From positions 3,091,501-3,155,500 of the forward strand of contig NZ_CP117439.1 of the NCBI RefSeq assembly GCF_030687575.1: DNA of 64,000 nt, written 5' to 3'. Shown here one piece after another: positions 1 to 11,363 of the stretch. Each line of letters begins with the position of its first letter. Position 1 is the stretch's first letter. Under the pieces are notes generated by a model. The model was not told the DNA's origin and ran no database searches. It saw only the letters and a list, made by a program, of their open reading frames with translations. A program made the translations under genes and the position numbers. Source of the stretch: Pseudomonas sp. FP2309. Its GTDB lineage: Bacteria; Pseudomonadota; Gammaproteobacteria; Pseudomonadales; Pseudomonadaceae.

Positions 1-2085
1 TTGAGCGAAGCGAACCTTGAACTGCTCGCCAGCCGCGCGGGCCTGGCCGTCGATTGGATCGATGCCAACGGCCGTCCGCAACGCGTAACACCGGACGCTC
101 TGCGCGCCGTCCTCAAAGGCCTGGGCCACCCGGCCGACATCGATGCCGAGATCGACGCCAGCCTGCTGGAACTGGAGCAGGCACAACACGACAAACACCT
201 GCCTCCGTTGCTGACGATCGACAGCGGCGAGGGCCTGGATCTGGCCCACTATTTCGAACCCGATACCCTGTGCCGGGTCAGCCTGGAAGACGGCGAGACT
301 CTGGAGCTGCGACTGGACGGCAACGCCGTGCTGCCCGGTGTGATCGCCCTGGGTTACCACCAAGTGCACATCAACGACCAGACTTTCACCCTGGCCGTCG
401 CCCCCACCCACTGCTACAGCGTCGCCGAAGCGGTCGACAGCCGGCCGGCCCGCGCCTGGGGGCTGAGTGCGCAATTGTATTCCCTGCGCCGCCTGGGCGA
501 CGGAGGCTTTGGCGATACCCTGGCCCTGGAACACCTGGCGCGCGCGGCCGCCGAGCGCGGGGCCGATGCCCTGGCGATCAGCCCGATGCATGCGATGTTC
601 AGCGCCGACACCGGCCGCTACAGCCCCTATTCGCCGTCCAGTCGTTTGTTCCTTAACAGCCTGTATGCCTCGCCCGGCTGCATCCTCGGCGAGCGTGAAG
701 TGCGCAACGCCATTGAAGCCCTCGGCCTGGAAGACGAGCTGCATGCCCTGGAACAGCTCGAGCTGATCGACTGGCCGGCCGCCGCCAAGGCCAAGCAGCG
801 GGTGTTCCGTGCGTTGTATGAAGACTTCCGCCATGGCCAGAACCCGCAACACGCCGACTTCCTGAGTTTCCGCCAGGCCGGCGGTGAAGCGCTGGAGAAC
901 CACTGCCGCTTCGAAGCCGTGCAAGCGGCGCGCGCCGCTGCCGGTGAAGCGCTCGACTGGCGCCACTGGCCCGAGGACTGGCGCACGCCGCAGAGCCCGG
1001 CATTGGCAAGATTCGCCGAGGACAACCGCGACGAAATTGGTTATTTCGCCTTTACCCAATGGCTGATCGCACGTTGCCTGGCACGCGCCCAGCAAGCCGC
1101 CAAAGGCAGCGGCATGGGCGTCGGCTTGATCGCCGACCTCGCGGTAGGCGCCGATGGCGGTGGCAGCCAGGCATGGAGCCGCCAGGATGAGCTGCTGTCA
1201 GGCCTGACCGTGGGCGCGCCGCCGGATATTCTCAACCGCGCCGGCCAAGGCTGGGGCATTTCCGCGTTCTCGCCGGAAGGCCTCAAGCGCAACGGCTTTC
1301 GCGCGTTCATCGAGATGCTGCGGGCCAACTTCGCCCATGCCGGCGGCCTGCGCATTGACCATGTCATGGGCCTGCAACGCCTGTGGGTGATGCCCATGGA
1401 CGCCTCGCCCCGCGACGGCGCGTACCTGTATTACCCGGTGGATGACCTGCTGCGCCTGCTCGCACTGGAGTCCCATCGTCACCAGGCCATCGTGCTCGGT
1501 GAAGACTTGGGCACGGTGCCCGATGGCCTGCGCGAAAAACTCATCGGCCGTTCGATTCTGGGCATGCGCGTGCTGCTGTTCGAGCAAGGCCACGACGGCC
1601 AGTTCAACCCGATCCTCGACTGGCCGGACAACGCCCTGGCCACCACCAGCACTCACGACTTGCCCACGCTCAACGGCTGGTGGCACAGCCGCGATATCGA
1701 CTGGAACGTCCAGTTGGGCCTGATCGATGCGCCCACCGTGGAGCAATGGAGCGAACATCGCCTGCGTGAACGCCAGGCGCTGCGCCAGGCACTGAGTCAG
1801 GACCCGCAGAATTTCGTCGATGAGATCCGCAACGAAACCGACCACATGATCGACGCCAGCGTGCGCTACCTCGGCCACACCCGCGCGCCCCTGGTGCTGT
1901 TGCCCCTGGAAGATGCGCTGGGCGTCGAGGAGCAGGCCAACCTGCCCGGCACCACCGACACTCACCCTAACTGGCGCCGACGCCTGACGGGAGAAGCCTC
2001 CAGTCTGCTCGACAACGCCGGCGCGGCGCGGCGGCTCGAACTGTTGGCCGTCGCGCGCAACCAAGCCTATGAGCGTGACCGATGA
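1..2085 (+). CDS. malQ: 4-alpha-glucanotransferase (amylomaltase)
   Basis: Cytoplasmic GH77 enzyme that transfers 4-alpha-glucan segments between maltodextrins. The 694 residues are near the family's usual length. The three catalytic carboxylates are visible: Asp in GLRIDHVMGL (about residue 452), Glu in VLGEDLGTVP (about 501) and Asp in STHDLPTL (about 552). The stop overlaps the treY start by 4 bp (ATGA), so the two are translationally coupled. In related pseudomonads treZ and glgA lie just upstream, outside this window. The TTG start is base 1 of the window, so an upstream start cannot be excluded, although MSEANLELLASRAGLAVDW fits a normal N-terminus. Confidence 0.93.
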   Translation: MSEANLELLASRAGLAVDWIDANGRPQRVTPDALRAVLKGLGHPADIDAEIDASLLELEQAQHDKHLPPLLTIDSGEGLDLAHYFEPDTLCRVSLEDGETLELRLDGNAVLPGVIALGYHQVHINDQTFTLAVAPTHCYSVAEAVDSRPARAWGLSAQLYSLRRLGDGGFGDTLALEHLARAAAERGADALAISPMHAMFSADTGRYSPYSPSSRLFLNSLYASPGCILGEREVRNAIEALGLEDELHALEQLELIDWPAAAKAKQRVFRALYEDFRHGQNPQHADFLSFRQAGGEALENHCRFEAVQAARAAAGEALDWRHWPEDWRTPQSPALARFAEDNRDEIGYFAFTQWLIARCLARAQQAAKGSGMGVGLIADLAVGADGGGSQAWSRQDELLSGLTVGAPPDILNRAGQGWGISAFSPEGLKRNGFRAFIEMLRANFAHAGGLRIDHVMGLQRLWVMPMDASPRDGAYLYYPVDDLLRLLALESHRHQAIVLGEDLGTVPDGLREKLIGRSILGMRVLLFEQGHDGQFNPILDWPDNALATTSTHDLPTLNGWWHSRDIDWNVQLGLIDAPTVEQWSEHRLRERQALRQALSQDPQNFVDEIRNETDHMIDASVRYLGHTRAPLVLLPLEDALGVEEQANLPGTTDTHPNWRRRLTGEASSLLDNAGAARRLELLAVARNQAYERDR

Positions 2086-4826
2086 ACGCACTGCCCCTGC
2101 GCGCCACTCAGCGCCTGCAATTCCACAAAGGTTTTACCCTGGACGACGCGGTGCCGCTGGTGCCGTATTTCGCCCGATTAGGCATCAGCCACCTGTACGC
2201 CTCGCCACTGCTCAGTGCGCGCGCTGGCTCCATGCACGGCTACGATGTGGTCGACCCGACCCGCGTCAACCCCGAACTGGGCGGTGAAGCGGCCTTGCGC
2301 CGTCTGGTTGCCGCGCTGCGCGAACATGACATGGGGCTGATCCTCGATATCGTCTCCAACCATATGGCCGTGGGCGGAGCTGATAACCCCTGGTGGCTGG
2401 ACTTACTGGAATGGGGCCGCCTGAGCCCCTACAGCGAATTTTTCGATATCCAGTGGCACTCCCCCGACCCGTTGCTCAAGGGCCAATTGTTGATGCCGTT
2501 TCTGGGCAGCGATTACGGCGATGCCTTGCAAGCTGGCACCCTGACCCTGCAGTTTGATGCCGAACACGGCGCGTTCTACGTTGAACACTACGAGCACCGC
2601 TTCCCGATCTGCCCACGGGATTACGCGCTGATCCTGGGCCGCGATGAACCGCTCAAGCCGCTGGCTGAAGGCTTCGCCGCGCTCACCTACCAGCACGACG
2701 CTTATGCCGAAGCCGCCTGGCTCAAACAGGCTTTGGCCGAGCGCGCCAGCGACGTGCTGCCAGCGATTGAACAGCGCCTGGCGCAGTTCGACGGACGCCA
2801 ACCCGAAGGTTTCGCTCGCCTGCACCAGTTGCTGGAACAACAAAGCTACCGCCTGGCCAGCTGGCGCACCGCGGCAGACGACATCAACTGGCGGCGCTTC
2901 TTCGACGTCAACGAACTGGGCGGCCTGCGCGTGGAGCGCAGCGCGGTGTTCGAGGCCACCCACGGCAAGATCTTCGAATTGATCGGCGAGGGCCTGGTGG
3001 ATGGCCTGCGCATCGACCACATCGACGGCCTGGCCGACCCGCGCGGGTACTGCCGCAAGTTGCGTCGCCGCGTGGATGCATTGGCGCCGGGGCGGCACCT
3101 GCCGATCTTCGTCGAGAAGATCCTTGGCGAAGGCGAAACCCTGCGCGAAGACTGGCAAGTGGACGGCACCACCGGCTACGAATTCATGGATCAACTGTCA
3201 CTGCTGCAACACCACCCTGACGGGTTCGCGCCTTTGGCCGAGCTGTGGACACGCCACAGCGAACGCCCCTCGGCGTTTATCGAGGAAGCCCGGCTGGCGC
3301 GCCAGCAAATCCTCAACGGCTCGCTGGGCGGCGACTTCGAGAGCGTGGCCCAGGCCCTGCTGCAAGTGGCCCGCGACGATGTGATGACCCGCGACCTGAC
3401 CCTTGGCGCGATTCGTCGCGCACTGCAGGAACTGATCGTGCACTTTCCGGTGTACCGCACCTACATCAGCGCCCGTGGCCGTAGCGCGGCCGACGACAAG
3501 GTGTTCCAGCAGGCCCTGGAGGGCGCACGCACCACCCTGAGCGAAGGCGATTGGCCGGTGCTCGATCACCTGGAAAAATGGCTCGGCGGCCAACCCTGGC
3601 GCAATCGCCCGGTGGGCCGCGAGCGCAAGATCCTCAAGCATGCCTGTGTACGCTTCCAGCAACTGACCTCGCCGGCCGCGGCCAAGGCCGTGGAAGACAC
3701 CGCGTTCTATCGCTCGGCCGTGTTGCTGTCGCGTAACGACGTGGGCTTCAGCACCGAACAGTTCAGTGCGCCCCTGGCCCAGTTCCATGCCGTCAACGCG
3801 CAACGCTTGCGGGCCTTCCCCGACAACCTGCTGGCCACGGCCACGCACGACCACAAGCGTGGCGAAGACACCCGCGCGCGCCTGGCGGTATTGAGCGAAT
3901 GTGCGTCGTGGTATGCCGAGCAAGTGGAGCACTGGCGAACCCTGGCAGCGCCGTTGCGCACCGACGCGACGGCACCCTCGGCGGGTGATGAGCTGATCCT
4001 GTATCAAGTGTTGCTGGGCAGTTGGCCGTTGGACGCGCACGCGGATGTCGAGGGGTATCAGCAGCGCCTGTGGCAATGGCAGCAAAAGGCCCTGCGTGAA
4101 GCCAAGTTGCACAGCAGTTGGAGCGCGCCTAACGAGGCCTACGAGAAAGGCGTCGAACGTTTCCTCTCAAGCCTGTTGCTCAGCGATGCCGGCCGTCCCT
4201 TGCGCACGGCGATCGCGGCGGCGGCCCAGGCCATTGCGCCGGCCGGCGCGCTCAATGGGCTGGCGCAATCCTTGCTTCGACTCACCGTACCGGGCGTACC
4301 GGACGTGTACCAGGGCGCCGAGTTCTGGGACTTCAGCCTGGTGGACCCGGACAACCGTCGGCCAGTGGATTTCGATGCGCGGCAACAGGCGCTCAACGCC
4401 CCACCGGACAGTGGCGAACTGTTGTTCAACTGGCGCGACGGGCGTATCAAACAAGCGGTGATTGCCCAGGTGCTGGCCTTGCGCAAGGCCCATCCTGAGC
4501 TGTTTCACAACGCCAGCTACACACCGCTGGAGGTGGTGGGTCAGCACGCCGAACGAGTGGTCGCCTTCAGCCGCGAGCACGCGGGTACACGGCTGTTGGT
4601 AGTGGTGCCGCGCTGGCCTCATGCGCTGCTGGAAGCAGGCGTGCATCCCCATATCAATGCGCGGGTTTGGGGCAATACCCGGGTGAAATTACCGTTCGCC
4701 GCACCAACTCAAAACTGGAAGGGACTTTTTCAAACGGGCGCAGTCACACCAGACAAGGAGCTGTTGATCAACACTGCCCTGGGGGATTTCCCGGTCAATG
4801 TCTTTATCAATATTGATGATCAATAA
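2082..4826 (+). CDS. treY: Malto-oligosyltrehalose synthase
   Basis: GH13 enzyme that isomerises the reducing-end alpha-1,4 bond of maltodextrins to the alpha,alpha-1,1 bond of trehalose. TreZ then releases trehalose. It has 914 residues. The N-terminus (QFHKGFTLDDAVPLVPYFARLG) and SPLLSARAGSMHGYDVVDP are typical TreY. The nucleophile Asp lies in LRIDHIDGLADP (about residue 313) and the acid/base Glu in IFVEKILGEGE (about 348). The ATG lies inside the malQ stop (ATGA). With malQ and glgX it makes a glycogen-to-trehalose route, commonly tied to osmotic and desiccation tolerance in Pseudomonas. Confidence 0.95.
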   Translation: MNALPLRATQRLQFHKGFTLDDAVPLVPYFARLGISHLYASPLLSARAGSMHGYDVVDPTRVNPELGGEAALRRLVAALREHDMGLILDIVSNHMAVGGADNPWWLDLLEWGRLSPYSEFFDIQWHSPDPLLKGQLLMPFLGSDYGDALQAGTLTLQFDAEHGAFYVEHYEHRFPICPRDYALILGRDEPLKPLAEGFAALTYQHDAYAEAAWLKQALAERASDVLPAIEQRLAQFDGRQPEGFARLHQLLEQQSYRLASWRTAADDINWRRFFDVNELGGLRVERSAVFEATHGKIFELIGEGLVDGLRIDHIDGLADPRGYCRKLRRRVDALAPGRHLPIFVEKILGEGETLREDWQVDGTTGYEFMDQLSLLQHHPDGFAPLAELWTRHSERPSAFIEEARLARQQILNGSLGGDFESVAQALLQVARDDVMTRDLTLGAIRRALQELIVHFPVYRTYISARGRSAADDKVFQQALEGARTTLSEGDWPVLDHLEKWLGGQPWRNRPVGRERKILKHACVRFQQLTSPAAAKAVEDTAFYRSAVLLSRNDVGFSTEQFSAPLAQFHAVNAQRLRAFPDNLLATATHDHKRGEDTRARLAVLSECASWYAEQVEHWRTLAAPLRTDATAPSAGDELILYQVLLGSWPLDAHADVEGYQQRLWQWQQKALREAKLHSSWSAPNEAYEKGVERFLSSLLLSDAGRPLRTAIAAAAQAIAPAGALNGLAQSLLRLTVPGVPDVYQGAEFWDFSLVDPDNRRPVDFDARQQALNAPPDSGELLFNWRDGRIKQAVIAQVLALRKAHPELFHNASYTPLEVVGQHAERVVAFSREHAGTRLLVVVPRWPHALLEAGVHPHINARVWGNTRVKLPFAAPTQNWKGLFQTGAVTPDKELLINTALGDFPVNVFINIDDQ

Positions 4827-4856
4827 AGCTGAACATTTTCTGTGAGGAGCATTGCG

Positions 4857-5123
4857 ATGAGTACTGAAGACAAACGCATACGCGAATTGGCGCACCAGAT
4901 CTGGGAATCCGAGGGTAAGCCTCACGGCGAGGACGCGCGGCACTGGGAGATGGCGCGCAAGCTGGCTGAAGCGGAAGCGCTCACGCCAAGCAAGCCAAAA
5001 CCGGCCGCCAAGCCCAAGACGGCGCCCAAACCTTCTGCGGCGAAAGCCAAGCCTGCGGCGGTGAGCAAACCTGCCGCTCCAGCGGCGAAAAAACCGCCGG
5101 CACCGAAAAAGCCCAAACCCTAA
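4857..5123 (+). CDS. Small DUF2934 protein with Lys/Pro/Ala-rich tail
   Basis: 88 residues. The first 40 or so (DKRIRELAHQIWESEGKPHG, then HWEMARKLAEAEAL) form the DUF2934 fold of unknown function. The rest is a low-complexity tail of repeated AKPK, KPAA and APKKP units, resembling histone H1-like or AlgP-like tails. The ATG at 4857 is preceded by GAGGAG at a good distance; the in-frame GTG at 4842 falls within that same region and is less likely. It sits 30 bp after treY and 133 bp before glgX, a position conserved in Pseudomonas glycogen/trehalose clusters. Binding of glycogen, nucleic acid or the pathway enzymes is possible, but nothing in the sequence proves it. Confidence 0.85.
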   Translation: MSTEDKRIRELAHQIWESEGKPHGEDARHWEMARKLAEAEALTPSKPKPAAKPKTAPKPSAAKAKPAAVSKPAAPAAKKPPAPKKPKP

Positions 5124-5256
5124 ACCCCGTGACGCCATGAACCTCCTCCCGACAACGTCGGCAGGAGGTGACCTTACTTTTCAGACTTCTCAGCTGACCC
5201 ACCGTCGGCACGGCCGCGTTCGGCCCGGAAAAAGACCCTTGCAGGAGCAACACTTA

Positions 5257-7416
<2,160 letters not shown>

Positions 7417-7417
7417 G

Positions 7418-8416
7418 ATGGCGTTGCATGGATGCCTTCAGGGCTTTCGGGGCTATGCGGACACGCAGGCCCTGGGCCAGGCCCTGAAGGCGCTTCAGGA
7501 AGAAGGCCTCGACCAGCTGCCGCTTCCGGGCAGCGGTGAGACATTGGCGCGTTTCAGTCGCCTGGCCGAGGTGGCCGGGCACGACTTGCGCCTGTGCAAA
7601 CTGTTCGAAGGCCACACCGACGCCCTGGCGATTTTTGCCGAGCTGCGCAGCCCTTTGCCGCCCTCGGGCAGCATCTGGGGCATGTGGGCGGCCGAACCGC
7701 CGACTGCCAAGGTGCGCGTGCGCCGTGAGGGTCAGCGCCTGCGCTTGGAGGGGCGCAAGGCCTGGTGTTCCGGAGCGACGGTGGTCAGCCACGGGCTGCT
7801 GACCGCCTGGGATGAACAAGACCGTCAGCAGTTGGTGGCGGTGCCGATGCAACACGCGGGCGTGACGGTCACGGATGAAGGCTGGAACGCCGTGGGCATG
7901 GCCGCCAGCGGCAGTGTCGACGTTATCTTCGATGGCGCCTGGGGGCTTGCCGTCGGCGCCCCTGGCGACTACCTCGCCCGGCCTGGTTTCTGGCAAGGCG
8001 GGGTCGGCATCGCCGCGTGCTGGTATGGCGCGGCGCAACGGCTGGCAGAGGCTCTGCGCGAGCAGTGCAGCAGCCGTAAGGAGCCCCATGCCCTGGCCCA
8101 TTTGGGTGCCGTCGACAGCGCCCTGCACAGTGCCGCCTGCGTCTTACGCGCCGCCGCCGAGCAGATCGATCGCGCCCCCACCGCCAACGCGCAGCAATTG
8201 GCTCAGCAGACCCGCGCCTGTATCGAAGCGACCGTGGAACAGGTGATACGCCATGTCGGCCGCGCCGTCGGCGCCGGGCCTTATTGCAAGGACCCACACT
8301 TTGCGCAGTTGATGGCAGACCTGCCGGTGTACCTGCGCCAAAGCCATGCCGAACGCGACCTGGCCGCCCTCGGCGAACAGGTGGCCGGCGAACCCACAGG
8401 GAGGTGGCAGTTATGA
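7418..8416 (+). CDS. Acyl-CoA dehydrogenase-like flavoprotein
   Basis: 332 residues, shorter than the usual 380 or so. The middle section (SIWGMWAAEPPTAKVRV, then LEGRKAWCSGATVVSHGL) matches the beta-domain of acyl-CoA dehydrogenases. The helical C-terminus ends YLRQSHAERDLAALGEQV, which resembles flavin hydroxylase and dehydrogenase-like members, and I do not see a clear catalytic base Glu. It may be a flavin-dependent oxidase or hydroxylase rather than a beta-oxidation enzyme. ATG 7418 is one base after the glgX stop, and its own stop overlaps the next ATG by 4 bp. Context (deacetylase, methyltransferase, glycosyltransferase) suggests modification of a glycan or glycolipid. Confidence 0.75.
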   Translation: MALHGCLQGFRGYADTQALGQALKALQEEGLDQLPLPGSGETLARFSRLAEVAGHDLRLCKLFEGHTDALAIFAELRSPLPPSGSIWGMWAAEPPTAKVRVRREGQRLRLEGRKAWCSGATVVSHGLLTAWDEQDRQQLVAVPMQHAGVTVTDEGWNAVGMAASGSVDVIFDGAWGLAVGAPGDYLARPGFWQGGVGIAACWYGAAQRLAEALREQCSSRKEPHALAHLGAVDSALHSAACVLRAAAEQIDRAPTANAQQLAQQTRACIEATVEQVIRHVGRAVGAGPYCKDPHFAQLMADLPVYLRQSHAERDLAALGEQVAGEPTGRWQL

Positions 8417-9171
8417 AACCCAACCCTATCGTCGGCCAGGGTACGCCGCTGCAGCATTGGCAAACGTCACCGCGCATGGCCGAGTTGCCGCTGATCAGTG
8501 TCCAGGAGTTGGTGCCCGAAGGTCACCGCGCGGTGATCATCGCCCCCCACCCGGACGATGAAGTGCTCGGCTGCGGCGGCCTGTTGCAAGGGTTGGCAGC
8601 GTTGGGACGGCCCATGCAGTTGATCTCGGTAACCGACGGCAGCGCCAGTCACCCAGGTTCGCGGCGCTGGCCGGTGGAGCGCCTGAGCGTGGTGCGTCCG
8701 CAGGAATCGGCGCAGGCCCTGCATCGCCTGGGGGTGCCGCTGCACAGCCTCAAATGGCTGCGCGCCGGTTTCGCCGACAGTAACGTCGCCGCGCGCGAGG
8801 AACAGTTGGTTGAGTTTATCCAGCGCTACCTCAAACCCACGGACGTGCTGTTCACCACGTGGCGCGAGGACGGGCATTGCGACCACGAAGCCGTCGGCCG
8901 CGCCAGTGCCAAGGCGGTGCAGGCGGTGGGCGCCACGCTATACGAACTGCCGGTGTGGACCTGGCATTGGGCAACCGCCGAGGACAGCCTGGTGCCCTGG
9001 CACCGCGCGCGCAAAATCCCCCTCACCTGCGCAGCGGTGGCCCGCAAGCGTCACGCCATCCACGCCTTTGCCAGCCAGCTTGAAGGCGACCCGCAGATCG
9101 GCCTCGCGCCAGTGCTGGCGCCCTATGTGGTGGAGCGTTTGCTGCAACCTTTTGAAGTGGTGTTCATATGA
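8413..9171 (+). CDS. PIG-L/LmbE family zinc deacetylase (intact active site)
   Basis: 252 residues. It carries the family signature VIIAPHPDDEVLGCGG: His and the second Asp bind zinc, and the first Asp is the general base in characterised members such as MshB and BcZBP. The third ligand is the His of DGHCDHEAVGRA. The family removes N-acyl groups from GlcNAc-type sugars. The gene is linked by 4-bp ATGA overlaps to the flavoprotein before it and the methyltransferase after it. A close paralogue lies at 10601. The substrate is unknown; a hexosamine-containing glycan or glycolipid made by the adjacent glycosyltransferase is a reasonable inference. Confidence 0.88.
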   Translation: MKPNPIVGQGTPLQHWQTSPRMAELPLISVQELVPEGHRAVIIAPHPDDEVLGCGGLLQGLAALGRPMQLISVTDGSASHPGSRRWPVERLSVVRPQESAQALHRLGVPLHSLKWLRAGFADSNVAAREEQLVEFIQRYLKPTDVLFTTWREDGHCDHEAVGRASAKAVQAVGATLYELPVWTWHWATAEDSLVPWHRARKIPLTCAAVARKRHAIHAFASQLEGDPQIGLAPVLAPYVVERLLQPFEVVFI

Positions 9172-9767
9172 GTGTGGCCACGCCGTATTTTGATCAACTG
9201 TTCGCCGAAAACGACGACCCGTGGGCGTTTCGCCAACGCTGGTATGAGCGCCGCAAGCGCGCCATGACCCTGGCGATGCTGACACGGCCGCGCTATGCAT
9301 CGATCTTCGAACCGGGCTGCGCCAACGGCGAGTTGAGCTTTGAACTGGCACCACGGTGTGATCGCCTGCTGTGCTGCGACACCGCCTCGGCCGCCGTCAG
9401 CCTGGCGCGCAGCCGCCTGCTGGGTTTCCCCCATGCGCAGGTGCAGCAGAATCGCCTGCCCGAACAGTGGCCGCAGGGGCAGTTCGATTTGATCGTCCTC
9501 AGTGAGCTGGGGTACTACCTGGACGCCGACGACCTGCGCGTTTTGATCGAACGCGCCCTGGCCGGCTTGACCGCCGACGGCCAATTGCTCGCCTGCCACT
9601 GGCGTTCGCCTATCGAAGGCTGCCCGCAGACGGCCGAGCAGGTGCACGCCCGGCTTGAGCAGCAACTGGGCATGACCCGAGTCGCCAGCCTCGACGACCC
9701 CGACTTTCTTCTCGACCTGTGGAGCCGCGATGGCACCTCGGTCGCCCGCCATGAGGGCCTGCGATGA
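9168..9767 (+). CDS. SAM-dependent methyltransferase, NodS-like
   Basis: 199 residues, class I Rossmann methyltransferase. Motif I is IFEPGCANGELSFELA and the acidic end of strand 2 is LLCCDTASAAV. The opening PYFDQLFAENDDPWAFRQRW followed by YERRKR is typical of NodS-type N-methyltransferases, which act on the amino group exposed when a chitooligosaccharide is deacetylated. The neighbouring PIG-L deacetylase makes an analogous order of reactions plausible here: deacetylate, then N-methylate. That is inference from family and context. It overlaps both neighbours by 4 bp. Confidence 0.82.
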   Translation: MSVATPYFDQLFAENDDPWAFRQRWYERRKRAMTLAMLTRPRYASIFEPGCANGELSFELAPRCDRLLCCDTASAAVSLARSRLLGFPHAQVQQNRLPEQWPQGQFDLIVLSELGYYLDADDLRVLIERALAGLTADGQLLACHWRSPIEGCPQTAEQVHARLEQQLGMTRVASLDDPDFLLDLWSRDGTSVARHEGLR

Positions 9768-10423
9768 TCGGTATTCTGATCCCGGTACATAACGAAGAAA
9801 CGTTGTTGGCCGACTGCCTGGACGCCGCGCTGATCGCCGCGCGCCACCCCGGCCTGCTGGGCGAACCGGTACAGATCCTGGTGGTACTCGACAGTTGCAG
9901 CGATGGCAGTGCCGCCATCGCCCAGGCGTACCCGGTGCAACGTCTGGAACTGCAAGCGCGCAATGTCGGCCAGGTACGTGGCGCCGGCGCGCGGCACCTG
10001 CTTAACCAAGGGGCGCGCTGGATTGCCTGCACCGACGCCGACAGCCGCGTCGCCCCAGACTGGCTGGTAGCGCAACTGGCGCTGGGTTCCGATGCCGTGT
10101 GCGGCACTGTGACGGTGGACGCCTGGAGTGAAGGCTTCGACCCGGCAGCGCAGATCCGTTATCACCAGGGCTACGAGGCGCGGGACGGACATCGGCATAT
10201 CCACGGCGCCAATCTGGGGGTGAGCGCAGGGGCGTATATCCGCGCGGGCGGCTTCGAACCGCTGGCGTGCCATGAAGATGTGCAACTGGTGCGCAACCTC
10301 GAACGGTGTGGCGCGTCCATCGCCTGGAGCCACGGCCCTCAAGTAGTCACCAGCGCGCGCCTGGAAGCGCGAGCCGAAGGCGGATTCGGCGATTATTTGA
10401 AGAGCCTGTTGCAGGCGTCCTGA
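9764..10423 (+). CDS. Family 2 glycosyltransferase
   Basis: 219 residues, GT-A fold. It opens with MIGILIPVHNEETLLADCL. The nucleotide-binding aspartate is in VVLDSCSDGS and the DxD-type metal motif is in CTDADSRVAPDWL. The probable acceptor/base region is HGANLGVSAGAYIRAGGF with CHEDVQL. There are no membrane segments, so it is a cytosolic or peripheral enzyme. It is the last gene of the ATGA-linked chain that starts at 7418. After its stop come 177 bp before the PIG-L paralogue. Sugar donor and acceptor cannot be told from sequence. Confidence 0.85.
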   Translation: MIGILIPVHNEETLLADCLDAALIAARHPGLLGEPVQILVVLDSCSDGSAAIAQAYPVQRLELQARNVGQVRGAGARHLLNQGARWIACTDADSRVAPDWLVAQLALGSDAVCGTVTVDAWSEGFDPAAQIRYHQGYEARDGHRHIHGANLGVSAGAYIRAGGFEPLACHEDVQLVRNLERCGASIAWSHGPQVVTSARLEARAEGGFGDYLKSLLQAS

Positions 10424-10600
10424 AAAAACGCGATTGCAAAATGTAAAAACCGCCGATCCTTGTCTATGCTCATGACGCCTTGCCAGTCATTCACGATCGA
10501 ATGGCCCTGCGAACACCACAGCGGAGTCTGTGGTCAATAAGCGCGGGACGGCCCCTCAACGGGGCACGACCCGGCACCCTTGAACAAGGATGTGACACCC

Positions 10601-11362
10601 ATGAAATCTGCCTCATTAAGCGAAGGCCGTCGCGGCCCTGCACAAATCTGGAACAGCGCGCCTCAACTGGCGCAAATCCCGCCAATATCAGCCGACTCAT
10701 TGGTGCCCGGCAAAGCCCGCGTGGTGATCATCGCGCCGCACCCCGGCGACGAAGTGCTGGCGTGCGGCGGTATCCTGCAATTGCTCAGTACGCTGGAGCA
10801 TCCCCTGCAACTGATCTCCATCACCGACGGCAGCGCCAGCCACCCCGGCTCCCATGTATGGCCGGCGAGCCGCTTGAGCGTGGTGCGTCCGCAGGAAAGT
10901 GCCGAGGCTTTGCGCCGCCTGGGCATGCCCCTGCACAGTTTGAAGTGGATCCGTGGCGGGTTTTGCGATAACGCCCTGGCCGCCCGCGAACCCCAATTAA
11001 GCCAGTTCATTGCGCGCTACCTGCAACCCGGCGACATGGTGTTCACCACCTGGCGCAACGACGGTAACCACGACCACGACGCCGTTGGCCGCGCGGCCGC
11101 CAACGCCTGCAGTGTGGCAGGCGCGCACCTGTATGAACTGCCGATCCGTGCCTGGCACTGGCCGCTGCGCGAGAGTGCCGTCATCCCCTGGCATCGGGCG
11201 CGCAAGGTGCGCCTGGACACCTGGAGCGTGGCGCGCAAACTCCACGCCACCCATGCGTTTGCCAGCCAATTGAGCGGCGACCCCCAGATCGGCTTGGCGC
11301 CGATGCTGGCCCAGGAGTTGCTGGAGAGGATTCGCGAGCCTTACGAGATCGTGTTTGTGTAG
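10601..11362 (+). CDS. PIG-L family paralogue lacking the catalytic Asp (HPGDE)
   Basis: 253 residues and clearly a duplicate of the deacetylase at 8413. Both share QLISxTDGSASHPGS, RLSVVRPQESA, FTTWRxDG and WHRARK at matching places. The signature reads IAPHPGDEVLACGG: the codon for the first Asp of HPDDE is GGC (Gly). In characterised PIG-L enzymes that Asp is the general base, while the His and second Asp bind zinc; both are kept here, as is the distal His in NHDHDAVGRA. It may be a zinc-binding non-catalytic protein or use another base. ATG 10601 has AAGGA at 10586-10590; a TTG at 10580 is an alternative. Confidence 0.87.
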   Translation: MKSASLSEGRRGPAQIWNSAPQLAQIPPISADSLVPGKARVVIIAPHPGDEVLACGGILQLLSTLEHPLQLISITDGSASHPGSHVWPASRLSVVRPQESAEALRRLGMPLHSLKWIRGGFCDNALAAREPQLSQFIARYLQPGDMVFTTWRNDGNHDHDAVGRAAANACSVAGAHLYELPIRAWHWPLRESAVIPWHRARKVRLDTWSVARKLHATHAFASQLSGDPQIGLAPMLAQELLERIREPYEIVFV

Positions 11363-11363
11363 C

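Noticed and set aside
10424..10600. A promoter (TTGCAA ... TATGCT) before the second PIG-L gene
   Set aside because: The spacing between the two hexamers is about 25 bp, too long for a sigma-70 promoter; no better pair was found.
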